Shown in pieces: positions 46,352 through 57,103 of a stretch of DNA of 64,000 nucleotides. The first letter of the stretch is position 1. Each line of letters begins with the position of its first letter. The position numbers were made by a program, and so were the translations under genes. Under the pieces are notes generated by a model. That model worked only from the letters and a program-made list of their open reading frames with translations, ran no database searches and was not told the origin of the DNA. Origin of the DNA: Leptotrichia sp. oral taxon 221 (lineage in GTDB: Bacteria > Fusobacteriota > Fusobacteriia > Fusobacteriales > Leptotrichiaceae); NCBI RefSeq assembly GCF_018128245.1, contig NZ_CP072378.1, positions 1,240,001 to 1,304,000 of the forward strand, read 5' to 3'.

Positions 46352-47032
46352 TTATATTCCCTCCACAACGAATTTTTTTATTTCTAAATTTACTTGTAAA
46401 TTTATATTTATATATTTTTCAAAAAAATATGTAATTCTCTTTAACGCTTTTGAATATTTTTTTAATTCATTTTGAATTTTTTCCAAATTATTAGAATTTT
46501 CCCCATTTATTTTTACTAGATTATCGTATACTTTTCCTAATCTTTCACCTAAAATTTCTTTCAATTCCATTTTATCGTAGATTCCATGCTCAATCATTAT
46601 TCTACGTAAAAATGATACACCAATATAATATTTATATTCTTCTGTCATACTTTTAATTCCATCAATATAATCTAAAATTTCTAAAATTTTATCAAAAAAT
46701 ATATGATTTTCATAACTCAAATCATATATTTTCTCAACACTATCTAAAATATACAGTGCTATTTCTAATTTTTCAATATTTTTAGTTATATTATTAAAAA
46801 CTTTTATAGTTTCTGTCTCATCAATAATGTGATAATTATTTTTTTCAGTTATTAACATTTCAACTATATTTAAAGGATTCAAAGAAGCAACATTCCTTTT
46901 TTTTGATTTTCTAATTCCATATGCCATTCCTACTAACTTCCCATATTCCTGACTAAAAATCGTTATTAGTAAATTTGCTTCTCCTACTTCCTTCTTTTTC
47001 AATATTAATCCTTTTACTTTTAATTTTTTCAT
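46352..47032 (-). CDS. recO: DNA repair protein RecO
   Basis: Helps RecR load RecA on gapped DNA. The N-terminal OB domain reads LKVKGLILKKKEVGEANLLIT, a typical RecO start, and the helical C-terminal half follows. The zinc-finger cysteines found in many RecO proteins are absent. MKKLKVKG is selected rather than an upstream TTG. It is transcribed with lolA and mreC above and ptsN below. Confidence 0.93.
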   Translation of the reverse strand: MKKLKVKGLILKKKEVGEANLLITIFSQEYGKLVGMAYGIRKSKKRNVASLNPLNIVEMLITEKNNYHIIDETETIKVFNNITKNIEKLEIALYILDSVEKIYDLSYENHIFFDKILEILDYIDGIKSMTEEYKYYIGVSFLRRIMIEHGIYDKMELKEILGERLGKVYDNLVKINGENSNNLEKIQNELKKYSKALKRITYFFEKYININLQVNLEIKKFVVEGI

Positions 47033-47110
47033 AATTAATATTTTATAATCTTTCAATTAATTTTTCAATTTTCACAACCATATTTCAATCAAAAATATAT
47101 GATTTTATTT

Positions 47111-47659
47111 CTATTTAAAATTAGATAAATAGTAAACCACTCTTGAATTACCATCTGTTACAAATATTTTTGTAGGATATGTATATTCTCCAACTTTTTT
47201 ATAATCACTAAATCCAACAGTCACTCCACCACTTTTTATTGAAGTCAACCAGTTATTTGTGAAAACAAATGTATCGTTCCCTTTAGTTTGTGTTTTTTTA
47301 GAAGTTAATTTACTTAATTTATTGAATACACCTAAAATATCTGCTTCATCTTTTTGTATTTTTTGTTTAACTGTTTGTTTTAATGAAGGATAATATATAG
47401 TTTTACTATTTCCTGTAAAAGTGTATATTTCACCTTTGTTTACGCTTGGTGCAGTAATTTGTAACTTCATTGTACCATTATGATACGACATAATGTATCT
47501 TTTAGTTTTTTTCGATCCATTAATTGTTAACGATTCTGATACATTAGCTGTAAAATTTCTCTTTTCCCAAAAATCTTTAGAAAAAGAAAATACTGATATT
47601 AGTAAAAATATTGCTACTAATTTTTTTCCCATTGAAATCCTTTTTAATCCATTTAACAT
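47111..47659 (-). CDS. lolA: LolA-like outer-membrane lipoprotein carrier
   Basis: Periplasmic shuttle that takes lipoproteins from the Lol ABC complex to the outer membrane. It has a signal peptide (KKLVAIFLLISVFSFS) and a beta-sheet domain with GTMKLQITAPSVNKG and IYYPSLKQTVKQ, seen in LolA/DUF4292 proteins. The 182 residues match. Together with lolD and the permease it shows the outer-membrane lipoprotein route, though the receptor LolB is not here. Confidence 0.85.
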   Translation of the reverse strand: MLNGLKRISMGKKLVAIFLLISVFSFSKDFWEKRNFTANVSESLTINGSKKTKRYIMSYHNGTMKLQITAPSVNKGEIYTFTGNSKTIYYPSLKQTVKQKIQKDEADILGVFNKLSKLTSKKTQTKGNDTFVFTNNWLTSIKSGGVTVGFSDYKKVGEYTYPTKIFVTDGNSRVVYYLSNFK

Positions 47660-47723
47660 CCTTTATCACCTCTATAATTATTTGGTTAATTGTAATTTTA
47701 GCACATTTCAATTCATTTTCTCT

Positions 47724-48626
47724 TTAGTTTGTCTGTGATGTTTCTTTATTCTTTTTAAATTCTTCTTCAACACTCTTATTTATCTCTGTATTTAAAGTAT
47801 TTGTACTCCATTTATACACTAATACACTTTGAATATCAAACACATTATATGCTGGTTTAAATCTCATTTCCTTCATTTTTTTAAATGCATTTATATCTCT
47901 AATTTTAAACGCTCCAATTTTTATACCTCTAGGAAAAATATCGCTCACTCCTGAAGTTTCTATATTGAATACTGTTTTATCATTTACATTTTCATTATAA
48001 TTCAAGATTGAAAAAGTTCCGTTTCCATTTCCTCTTAAAATTTGCATATCTGTTCCATTTACAACTACACTCATTCTAGATTTTTTACTTGTCAATAACA
48101 TAACTTCTGAATATTCATCATTTATTTTAGAAATTTTTCCAATTAGATAACCGTCATACATTACTGGTAAATTTAATGATAATCCTTGATTTTTACCTTT
48201 GTTTATGTATATTGTGTCTGAAGAACTTCCATTTTCAACTAAAGCTATATCTGCTGCAATATACTCAGATGGTTGTTTCGTTCTCATTTCCAACATTTGT
48301 CTTAATTTTTCATTTTCGATTTTTAAATTTGCTAATTCCATATTTTGAACTTTATTTTTTTGTAATTCAAAATCTCTTGTTTTATTTCTTTCCACATATT
48401 CATCTATATAACTTATATCATTCACTCTTGACTTAAATTTTAACGTCTGCTTATAAAGCATTCCTTTCATTTTAGCAAGCCTAAAATTGACTGCCTGTGT
48501 CATTCCATCTGCAAATTTAAAAGTCGATGCCAATCTATTTTTGAAAGCAAATAAAACTGTTATTAAAATTGCAATAATTAATACATTTCTACCTAGATTT
48601 TTTTTAGGAGATTTACCTATACCCAT
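47724..48626 (-). CDS. mreC: Rod shape-determining protein MreC
   Basis: Bitopic elongasome protein that links MreB to wall synthesis. One membrane segment (NVLIIAILITVLFAF) is followed by a coiled coil (ENEKLRQMLEMRTKQ) and the beta-rich MreC domain with GLSLNLPVMYDGYLIGKI and LTSKKSRMSVVV. The 300 residues fit. It has a good promoter and leads lolA, recO and ptsN. MreB and MreD are not adjacent. Confidence 0.93.
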   Translation of the reverse strand: MGIGKSPKKNLGRNVLIIAILITVLFAFKNRLASTFKFADGMTQAVNFRLAKMKGMLYKQTLKFKSRVNDISYIDEYVERNKTRDFELQKNKVQNMELANLKIENEKLRQMLEMRTKQPSEYIAADIALVENGSSSDTIYINKGKNQGLSLNLPVMYDGYLIGKISKINDEYSEVMLLTSKKSRMSVVVNGTDMQILRGNGNGTFSILNYNENVNDKTVFNIETSGVSDIFPRGIKIGAFKIRDINAFKKMKEMRFKPAYNVFDIQSVLVYKWSTNTLNTEINKSVEEEFKKNKETSQTN

Positions 48627-48676
48627 TCTTACTCAATATCCTCCATTTCTTATTTCTTAAATCACTTTTAGTTAGT

Positions 48677-48705
48677 ATTATACTATATTTTTATCACTTT
48701 GTAAA
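48677..48705 (-). promoter_or_regulatory. Promoter of the mreC unit
   Basis: TTTACA and TATAAT with 17-bp spacing, about 50 bp upstream of mreC. It diverges from the mvaS promoter. Confidence 0.85.
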
Positions 48706-48760
48706 TGTAGAAACGACTTTAAACTGAGTTTTTTTTATTTTATTTTCTGAAAATATTCAT

Positions 48761-48789
48761 TTGATATTTATCAACTTTTGTAGTAAAAT
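48761..48789 (+). promoter_or_regulatory. Promoter of mvaS-mvaA
   Basis: TTGATA and TAAAAT with 17-bp spacing. The -35 hexamer is part of an inverted repeat (TTGATA TT TATCAA) that could be an operator. The leader is about 75 nt. Confidence 0.65.
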
Positions 48790-48871
48790 AAATTGTATTG
48801 AAAATCAAATAATACATAACAAGATATTAAGATTATAAATAATAACTTTTTTGTTAGAAAGGCAGGAATAA

Positions 48872-50044
48872 ATGAAAATAGGAATTGATAAAATTGGATT
48901 TGCAATGCCTAAATATTTTTTAGATATCGCAGATTTGGCAAAAGCTAGAAACATTAATGCTAATAAATATGTAAAAGGGCTTTTACAATTGGAAATGAGT
49001 ATAGCACCAATTACTCAAGATATAGTTACTTTAGGTGCTACAGCTGCCTCGGAATTTTTGACTGAAGAAGATAAAAAAAATATTGATATGATAATAATCG
49101 GTACAGAATCTGGGATTGATCAAAGTAAATCAGCTTCTATTTTTATCCATAGTTTGCTGGGATTATCGCCATTTACGAGGGCTATTGAAGTGAAAGAGGC
49201 TTGTTATGGGGGAACAGCAGCTATTGCAATTGCTAAAAATCATGTGGCTTCTAATCCAGAATCATCTGTTCTTGTAATAACTAGTGATTTGGCAAAATAT
49301 GGAATTGGGGCAACAGGAGAATCAACACAAGGAGCTGGTAGCTGTGCAATGCTTATAAAAAAAGATCCAAGCATCTTAATTTTAAATGACGACAATGTTT
49401 ATCAAACTCGGGATATTATGGATTTTTGGCGTCCTAATTATTCAGATTTTCCTCATGTTGACGGACATTTCTCGACAAAACAATATTTAGATTGTTTAGA
49501 AACAACTTGGAATGAGTATTCTAAAAAATTTAATAAATCTTTAGACAATTTTGAAGCAATTTGTTTTCATTTACCTTTTCCAAAAATCGGTTTAAAAGGT
49601 TTAAATACAATAGTTCCAAAACAGGAAAATGAAAATTTAAAAGATAAATTAAATGAGAATTTCCATACTTCAATTATTTATAACCAAAAAGTAGGAAATA
49701 TTTATACTGGCTCTCTTTATTTGAACTTACTTTCGCTTCTTGAAAACTCAAAATCTTTGTCTAGCGGTGATAATATTTTGATGTATAGTTATGGAAGTGG
49801 TGCTGTTTGTGAAATATTTAGTGTAACTTTGGTTGATGGTTTTGAGAAACGATTGCGTTCTGATAGAATGGAAGATTTTGATACTCGTGTTAAACTTTCT
49901 ATTGAAGAATATGAAAAAATGTTTTTTGAGAAAATTGAGTTAGATGAAAATGGAAATTCTAGTTTTATTAATGATGATAATAGTTTGTTCTCGTTAGAAA
50001 AAATTGAAAATCATATGAGAATTTATAAAAAAAATAATTTTTAG
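48872..50044 (+). CDS. mvaS: Hydroxymethylglutaryl-CoA synthase
   Basis: Condenses acetyl-CoA with acetoacetyl-CoA to HMG-CoA. The catalytic Glu79 lies in GTESGID, the nucleophilic Cys111 in EACYGGTAA, and the His in CFHLPFPKIG. The 390 residues fit bacterial MvaS. An AGGCAGGAA lies just upstream. It is the first plus-strand gene of a two-gene operon with mvaA, 10 bp apart. Codon use and base composition look like the rest of the window. Confidence 0.96.
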   Translation: MKIGIDKIGFAMPKYFLDIADLAKARNINANKYVKGLLQLEMSIAPITQDIVTLGATAASEFLTEEDKKNIDMIIIGTESGIDQSKSASIFIHSLLGLSPFTRAIEVKEACYGGTAAIAIAKNHVASNPESSVLVITSDLAKYGIGATGESTQGAGSCAMLIKKDPSILILNDDNVYQTRDIMDFWRPNYSDFPHVDGHFSTKQYLDCLETTWNEYSKKFNKSLDNFEAICFHLPFPKIGLKGLNTIVPKQENENLKDKLNENFHTSIIYNQKVGNIYTGSLYLNLLSLLENSKSLSSGDNILMYSYGSGAVCEIFSVTLVDGFEKRLRSDRMEDFDTRVKLSIEEYEKMFFEKIELDENGNSSFINDDNSLFSLEKIENHMRIYKKNNF

Positions 50045-50054
50045 GAGAAGAATT

Positions 50055-51323
50055 ATGAAGAAAAAAAATTGGCTTGGATTTCAGAAAAAAACAAGACTTG
50101 AGCGTATTGATATGTTGAAGGAAAACGAAATTATTGACAGTGATTTTGAAAATTTATTAAAAGAAAATGAAAATCTATCTACTGAAATTGCTAGGCAAAT
50201 GATTGAAAATAGTATTGGTACGTTTTCTTTACCATTTGGAGTAGCACCTAATTTTTTGATAAATGATGTTGAATATACTGTTCCTATGGTTACTGAAGAG
50301 CCTTCTGTAATTGCAGCTTGTAGTTTTGCAGCTAAACTTGTTTCAAAATCTGGAGGTTTTTCTACAAAAATTTTAGATAGAAAAATGATTGGTGAAATTG
50401 CTTTATTTGATGTTGAAAATTTTGATGTAGCAGCTGAAAAAATTCTAAATTCGAAAGAAGAAATAATAAAAGTTGCAAACGACGCTTACCCGTCAATTGT
50501 AGCACGTGGTGGTGGTGCTTGTGAAATCGAAGTTAAGAAACTTGAAGAAGGAAATACTTCTTTTTTGGTCGTTTATTTGACTATCGATGTAAAAGAAGCA
50601 ATGGGTGCAAATATTATAAATACTATGTTAGAAGCGATTAAACCTTTACTTGAAGAAATTACTCACTCAAAATCTTTAATGGCAATTTTATCAAATTATG
50701 CTACAAAATCATTGGTTAAGGCAAATTGTGAATTGGATGTTAAATTGCTTGGTGGAAGTGAAGTTGCTAAAAAAATAGATTTGGCGAGTAAATTTGCTAA
50801 AATGGATATTTATCGTGCGACTACACATAATAAAGGGATTTTTAATGGTATTGATGCTGTCGTGATTGCTACAGGAAACGATTGGAGAGCTATTGAAGCT
50901 GCTGGAAATGCTTATGCTGTAAAAAATGAACGATATGAAGGACTTACAACTTGGACTTTCGATGAAAATACAAACAAATTAAATGGAGAACTTATTTTAC
51001 CGATGCCTGTTGCAAGTGTTGGCGGTTCTATTGGGCTAAATCCTTCTGTTAAAGCGGCTTTTCATATTTTGAATAATCCTGATGCAAAAACTTTAGCAAG
51101 TATTATCGTTTCTGTTGGATTAGCACAGAATTTGGCTGCTCTTAAAGCATTAGTTACGACTGGTATTCAGAAGGGGCATATGAAGCTTCAGGCTCGTTCT
51201 CTTGCTCTTTTTGCTGGGGCTAATGCTGATGAAGTAGATCCGCTTGTAGAGGAACTTTTGAAGGTTAGGCATATGAATTTAGGTGTGGCGAAGGAATTGT
51301 TGGAGGAATTGAGAAAAAAATAA
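50055..51323 (+). CDS. mvaA: Hydroxymethylglutaryl-CoA reductase, class II
   Basis: Reduces HMG-CoA to mevalonate. Class II features are the short N-terminal domain, ENSIGTFSLPFGVAPNF, the catalytic Glu in TEEPSVIAACS, the nucleotide-loop EAMGANIINTM, and the GHMKLQARSLA stretch near the C-terminus. At 422 residues it is typical of Firmicutes-type MvaA. It follows mvaS at 10 bp with its own AGGAG. Kinases and decarboxylase of the pathway are not in the window. Confidence 0.96.
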   Translation: MKKKNWLGFQKKTRLERIDMLKENEIIDSDFENLLKENENLSTEIARQMIENSIGTFSLPFGVAPNFLINDVEYTVPMVTEEPSVIAACSFAAKLVSKSGGFSTKILDRKMIGEIALFDVENFDVAAEKILNSKEEIIKVANDAYPSIVARGGGACEIEVKKLEEGNTSFLVVYLTIDVKEAMGANIINTMLEAIKPLLEEITHSKSLMAILSNYATKSLVKANCELDVKLLGGSEVAKKIDLASKFAKMDIYRATTHNKGIFNGIDAVVIATGNDWRAIEAAGNAYAVKNERYEGLTTWTFDENTNKLNGELILPMPVASVGGSIGLNPSVKAAFHILNNPDAKTLASIIVSVGLAQNLAALKALVTTGIQKGHMKLQARSLALFAGANADEVDPLVEELLKVRHMNLGVAKELLEELRKK

Positions 51324-51348
51324 AGATTTTATATATTTTATTAAATAT

Positions 51349-51440
51349 GAGAGTGTAACAATTTTTGTGTAATATAGAATAAAAAAGTTCTGAATTTAAT
51401 GGATTTATTTATTAGTTTACACGAAATTATGGACACTCTC
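51349..51440. mobile_element. Possible MITE (IS256-like ends) or terminator hairpin
   Basis: A 92-bp non-coding segment bounded by GAGAGTGT and ACACTCTC. The inverted repeats extend imperfectly to about 24 bp (18 matches), each ending in GTGTAA next to the interior. Such ends resemble those of IS256-family elements. No 8-bp direct repeat is visible at its edges. It lies between the convergent mvaA and capA-like genes and could also act as a transcription terminator. Confidence 0.45.
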
Positions 51441-51522
51441 CAATTACTTGATATCTTTTAGTTCTTTTTCCATTTTTTATTAAATACTATATTAATAAAA
51501 ATTTTAATCCAAGAGTTTTACT

Positions 51523-52620
51523 TTACCTTTTTTCAATCTCTCCAGTTTCTAAAATTCTAAGCCCATTCCCCTCAGGAAAATCTTGATTACTCAAAGCAAT
51601 TATTCTCTTTGTAGCGGAATTTTCACTATCTATTTTCACTTTTGGAACACCTTTTTCTTGCTTCACTGATATAATTTTACCACTAATGAAATTACCATTA
51701 TTGTCAAGTTTTATTTTGAATATAGGTGCGATTCCACTGATTCCTGATAAAGTTATATTTCCAAATGTGGCAAAATTTCCAGCACTGTAGGAGATAAATT
51801 TATTTTTATAAATTTCTATTGCACGTGTTACATGAGGGCCTTGTCCAAAAACTATATCAGCACCTGAATCTACAGCATTTCTAGCGAATTTAAAAACATT
51901 TCCTCTATTTTCATCATGAAAAATTTCATTATTTCGGGTAATATGTTCGTGATCCTTGCCTTCAGCACCACCGTGAAAATAGACTACAACAATATTTGTC
52001 TTACTTTTCAAAGATTTAATTAATTTTGAAGCATATTCATAATCATTTATATCTACTGTTTTTGAATTTGGTGCAAATGAGACAAATCCATATTTTATAC
52101 CATTTTTTTCTAATATTGAATATTCTATTTTATCTTTAATTCCTGAATATTTAATTCCTAGTCCATCAAGATTTTTCATCGTTTCTGATATTCCAGTTTC
52201 ACCAAAATCGTTGCTATGATTATTCGCTAAACTCAAATAGTCAAAACCAGTATTCTTTAAATACTCTCCATATTTTGATGGCATTCTAAAAACATAACAA
52301 ACTGATGGATTATCGCAAGTTTTCGCATCTCCACCCTTATCAAACAATGTTCCTTCCAAATTTCCAGTTGTTATATCCGCATCTCTTAAAATCCCTTCAA
52401 CATTTTGTAAAATGTTTGTATTTGGCAATAATTCCTCACTTGGATAATTACTTCCTAACATAATATCTCCAACACCAATAATCGAAATTTCTTTTTTCAT
52501 TTCTTCTTTTTTTATTTTTCTCGTATTTTTATTATTTGAATTACTATTTTCAAATTGACCACAACTAAAATTTAAACTCAATATGAAAATTAAAATCAAA
52601 TATTTCTGTAATTTTCTCAA
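51523..52620 (-). CDS. CapA-family lipoprotein
   Basis: Metallophosphatase-fold protein of the CapA/PgsA group, named for poly-gamma-glutamate capsule export. Metal-site motifs are GVGDIMLGS, GNLEGTLFD, LANNHSNDFGETG and GPHVTRAIE. A lipobox at LNFSC (Cys20) places it in the envelope. Translation begins at TTG behind GGAGGAAA. No capBC genes are near, so a capsule role is not supported; family members of other function are common. Confidence 0.88.
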   Translation of the reverse strand: MRKLQKYLILIFILSLNFSCGQFENSNSNNKNTRKIKKEEMKKEISIIGVGDIMLGSNYPSEELLPNTNILQNVEGILRDADITTGNLEGTLFDKGGDAKTCDNPSVCYVFRMPSKYGEYLKNTGFDYLSLANNHSNDFGETGISETMKNLDGLGIKYSGIKDKIEYSILEKNGIKYGFVSFAPNSKTVDINDYEYASKLIKSLKSKTNIVVVYFHGGAEGKDHEHITRNNEIFHDENRGNVFKFARNAVDSGADIVFGQGPHVTRAIEIYKNKFISYSAGNFATFGNITLSGISGIAPIFKIKLDNNGNFISGKIISVKQEKGVPKVKIDSENSATKRIIALSNQDFPEGNGLRILETGEIEKR

Positions 52621-52658
52621 ATTTCCTCCAAAATTTTAATATTTTTTTCTCTATTCCT

Positions 52659-52995
52659 TTATTCTTTCTCAAATTTTACTTCAAATTCTTTTCCAAAAAA
52701 TGCAATTCCAATTTTCAAAATTCTCTCAACACCAGCATTTTTCAAAACTGAAATATATTCTTTCTCATCAATTTGATTTAATGCAACTTCACATTCTTTT
52801 TCAAGTTTCTCTTTTAATTTATCTCCACTAAACTTTTGATCTGAATTTGCATTCACAATTTTCAATTCAAAAATAATTCCTTCTCTTCCTTCCAAAACAT
52901 TTTTAGGTTTCAAAAGTAAATCATATCGACCTTTTCCAGCAAAGCCATTCGATGTAATTTCTCTTTCCTTTTTTTCATAATAATCCCCTCTTTTT
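52659..52995 (-). pseudogene. C-terminal remnant of a PD-(D/E)XK nuclease-type protein (DUF1703-like)
   Basis: The frame reads TSNGFAGKGRYDLLLKPKNV, then EGREGIIFELKIVN, matching the GxGRYDxxL...IxELK core of PD-(D/E)XK proteins often fused to AAA ATPases (DUF1703). It opens after a stop and has no usable start codon or ribosome site. What remains is about 110 residues of a family that is usually over 500. This looks like decay after loss of the N-terminal ATPase part. A 60-codon frame in another phase across it is a shadow. Confidence 0.7.
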
Positions 52996-53006
52996 TATTA
53001 ATTTCA

Positions 53007-53444
53007 CTAACTTCTATTTGTCTTATAAATACCTTCCAAACGTCTTCTTGTAGCAGTTTTTGAATACCAAGTGTCCTCCAAAATAAGTGCATCTTTAAGT
53101 GGCGTTTTCAAAACTTGCTGTTTCATATGATTTATAAACATACATCTCGAAGAATGATGATTGTCTAGCGTAACACAAGATGCAAAGTGTATTGCCACTT
53201 CTTCCGGCTTAATTTTCCCTTCTTTTTTAAGACATTTTCCCACATTTGACAAAAGAGAATTTACTCCTTTTCCGTTACATCCTCCACATTCAAACATAAG
53301 AAGTCTCATATCTTGATCTTGTGAATATTTTTCAAATCCGCCACTTCTTTCATAAAATGACTGGCTGCAATGATATCCGCTGCATCGTCTTTTTGCAATC
53401 TCACATTGAATTATTACAATTAATTTAATTTTTGATAAATCCAT
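53007..53444 (-). CDS. CGGC-domain protein
   Basis: Small cysteine-rich protein with the diagnostic CGGCNGKG and further cysteines CEIAKRRCSGYHC and ASCVTL, probably binding metal. It belongs to the CGGC (PF08821-like) group of unknown function. The start is MDLSKIK, preceded by AGGAGG; a longer frame adds 8 residues. The length is 145 residues. It has its own promoter downstream of groEL and ends 11 bp before the nuclease remnant. Confidence 0.83.
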   Translation of the reverse strand: MDLSKIKLIVIIQCEIAKRRCSGYHCSQSFYERSGGFEKYSQDQDMRLLMFECGGCNGKGVNSLLSNVGKCLKKEGKIKPEEVAIHFASCVTLDNHHSSRCMFINHMKQQVLKTPLKDALILEDTWYSKTATRRRLEGIYKTNRS

Positions 53445-53497
53445 ATTTATAATACCTCCTAAAAACATCTATTTTATAATTTAGTTTTCTAATTCAA

Positions 53498-53527
53498 ATT
53501 TTATCAAAAATAGAAACCTTTTGTCAA
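53498..53527 (-). promoter_or_regulatory. Promoter of the CGGC gene
   Basis: TTGACA and TAAAAT with 18-bp spacing, just after the groEL terminator. Confidence 0.8.
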
Positions 53528-53542
53528 TTAGATTTTATTACT

Positions 53543-53578
53543 AAAAAAAGTCCCTATCCAATTATAGACAGAGACTTT
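53543..53578 (-). terminator. Terminator after groEL
   Basis: AAAGTC pairs with GACTTT, with inner pairs in between, followed by a seven-T run on the minus strand. Confidence 0.8.
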
Positions 53579-53601
53579 GAATATATTTTATTTCAAATGT
53601 T

Positions 53602-55245
<1,644 letters not shown>

Positions 55246-55255
55246 TTAATTTATA

Positions 55256-55519
55256 CTAGTCAGTTATTGCTAAAACATTATCTAAATTTAAAATTAAATA
55301 AGTTTCATCTCCATCTTTCACTTCAGTCCCAGTATATTTTTCATGAATAATTTTATCTCCTACTTTGATATCTTCAATTTCTTTCCCAATAGCCACAACT
55401 TCTCCAGTAGTTGGTTGATCCTCACCAGTTTTTCCTGGTAAAACAATTCCACTTTTTCTAACTTCTTCTTCTTTAACTTTTTTTACTAATATTCTTTTCC
55501 CTAATGGTCTAATATTCAT
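55256..55519 (-). CDS. groS: Co-chaperonin GroES
   Basis: Heptameric lid of GroEL. It has MNIRPLGKRILVKKV at the start and KSGIVLPGKTGEDQPT, the mobile loop. The start behind TTAGGAGGAGAT gives 87 residues, a little shorter than most. It is the first gene of groESL under a CIRCE operator. Confidence 0.96.
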   Translation of the reverse strand: MNIRPLGKRILVKKVKEEEVRKSGIVLPGKTGEDQPTTGEVVAIGKEIEDIKVGDKIIHEKYTGTEVKDGDETYLILNLDNVLAITD

Positions 55520-55628
55520 ATCTCCTCCTAATTTTATTATCTTCAATAATTTTTACTAAAGTCTGTTCAATAATAAACATAATATAAAATATATCTAATA
55601 ATTTTATATAGTTTAAATATTAAAAAAG

Positions 55629-55655
55629 TTAGCACTCTCTCGACAAGATTGCTAA
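55629..55655. promoter_or_regulatory. CIRCE operator of groESL
   Basis: TTAGCACTC, 9-bp spacer, GATTGCTAA: the HrcA binding site with one changed base in the second arm (consensus GAGTGCTAA). It is about 110 bp upstream of groS. A promoter with TTGTCG and TAATAT (18-bp spacing) overlaps it. HrcA-controlled heat induction is inferred; hrcA is not in the window. Confidence 0.85.
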
Positions 55656-55674
55656 CTATATAATAATATATTTT

Positions 55675-56985
55675 TTATTTTTTTTCAAGTATTTTTTTCT
55701 GATTTGATGTTTCTTCATTCGTTGAAATAGATTTTGATTTTTCTACAATAATTTCATATTTCTTATCCGTATCAAATTCAAGATTTTTTATTTTTTCAGC
55801 AATTTCATCAGTCATTGCTTCATTCCCAATAACTAAAACAATGTAACTTTCACTATTATTTGCATCTACCAATTTCCCAATTTTTACTTCACTAATACTA
55901 TTTCCAAAACTTTTATACAATATATTTTCTATCGTCTTTAAATCCCTTTCTAAAGAAATTTTATCTTCAGTAGCGTTAGGTACTGTTATTTCTTCCGATT
56001 TATCCTTTATCTGTTCTTCTTTCAAATATTTCGATAAATCCTGTACTGTCAAATATTTTTCATTTGAAATCTGTTTTATATTCAAACTATATTTCCCCAA
56101 ATTATACTTCTCTAATTTTTTTTCTAAATTCTTAATATCTTGATTTTTAACATTATCTCCAACAATTTTCAAAGTTATCACTTTATTTTTTTTATCAATT
56201 GAATCGTCAAAAACATAGTGATTATTCAATTCTTTAGAAATAAATTTTTTTAGCGAATTATCTCTTGCCGTATCTTGCACCAAAATAGTTGCAGTATATA
56301 TACTTGGAAGTACTACAAGTAAACTTCCTACATAAAAAATTACTTGCTGTCTTAGGGACATTCTTCTTTTTCCATCAAAAATATCCCCATAATAAATTTT
56401 TAGTCCAACTAGCGTTGCCATCATTATAAAAAATACATTTATAATGAATAAATATCCAGCTCCAAGAAAAATTTTAGGATTTCCATGAGCAATTCCAAAT
56501 CCTACTACACATAGAGGCGGCATTAATGCCGTAGCAATAGCCACTCCAGGAACTACATTTCCACCATCTTCCTTTGTTTTCCCTATTACTCCTGCAATTC
56601 CACCAAAGATTGCAATTAATACATCCCATAAAGTAGGAGATGTTCTAGCTAAAATTTGTGGAGTTACATCATTTATTGGACTTACCAAAAAATAAAATGT
56701 TGAACTAATAACACTTATTAAAACAAAAATTCCTAGCCTAAAAAGAGAAAGATAAATTCTTCTCAAATTTCCAGTTGATAGCCCAAGTCCTAATGATTGA
56801 ATTGGTGACATCAAAGGTGAAATCAACATTGCTCCAATAATTACTGCAACAGAATTCGTATTTAATCCAATTGAGGCGATAACCATTGCACAAACCAAAA
56901 TAAATAATGTTTCTTTTGTAAAATCAGAATCTTCAATAATATTCCGTTTTAAAATTCTATATTTCTCATGTTTTATTTTTTCCAT
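55675..56985 (-). CDS. DUF389 membrane protein
   Basis: Integral membrane protein of unknown function. The N-terminal half holds several hydrophobic segments with the family motif GAMLISPLMSPI and GVAIATALMPPLCVVG. The C-terminal half is a soluble charged domain with two repeated alpha/beta parts. The length of 436 residues fits the family. It lies upstream of groESL in the same direction. Confidence 0.87.
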   Translation of the reverse strand: MEKIKHEKYRILKRNIIEDSDFTKETLFILVCAMVIASIGLNTNSVAVIIGAMLISPLMSPIQSLGLGLSTGNLRRIYLSLFRLGIFVLISVISSTFYFLVSPINDVTPQILARTSPTLWDVLIAIFGGIAGVIGKTKEDGGNVVPGVAIATALMPPLCVVGFGIAHGNPKIFLGAGYLFIINVFFIMMATLVGLKIYYGDIFDGKRRMSLRQQVIFYVGSLLVVLPSIYTATILVQDTARDNSLKKFISKELNNHYVFDDSIDKKNKVITLKIVGDNVKNQDIKNLEKKLEKYNLGKYSLNIKQISNEKYLTVQDLSKYLKEEQIKDKSEEITVPNATEDKISLERDLKTIENILYKSFGNSISEVKIGKLVDANNSESYIVLVIGNEAMTDEIAEKIKNLEFDTDKKYEIIVEKSKSISTNEETSNQKKILEKK

Positions 56986-57103
56986 TTTATATTCTCCTTT
57001 TAAACTTAAATTTTCTAAAATTTATTTTTTATAATACTCAAAATTAATAATATCAAACAACTATTTTTCAAATAAAACTAAAATTTCACTACTTTTATAT
57101 TTT

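Noticed and set aside
52910-53092. 60-codon frame between the CGGC gene and the nuclease remnant
   Set aside because: It crosses the remnant in a different reading phase and holds no recognised motif. The other phase carries the conserved nuclease residues.
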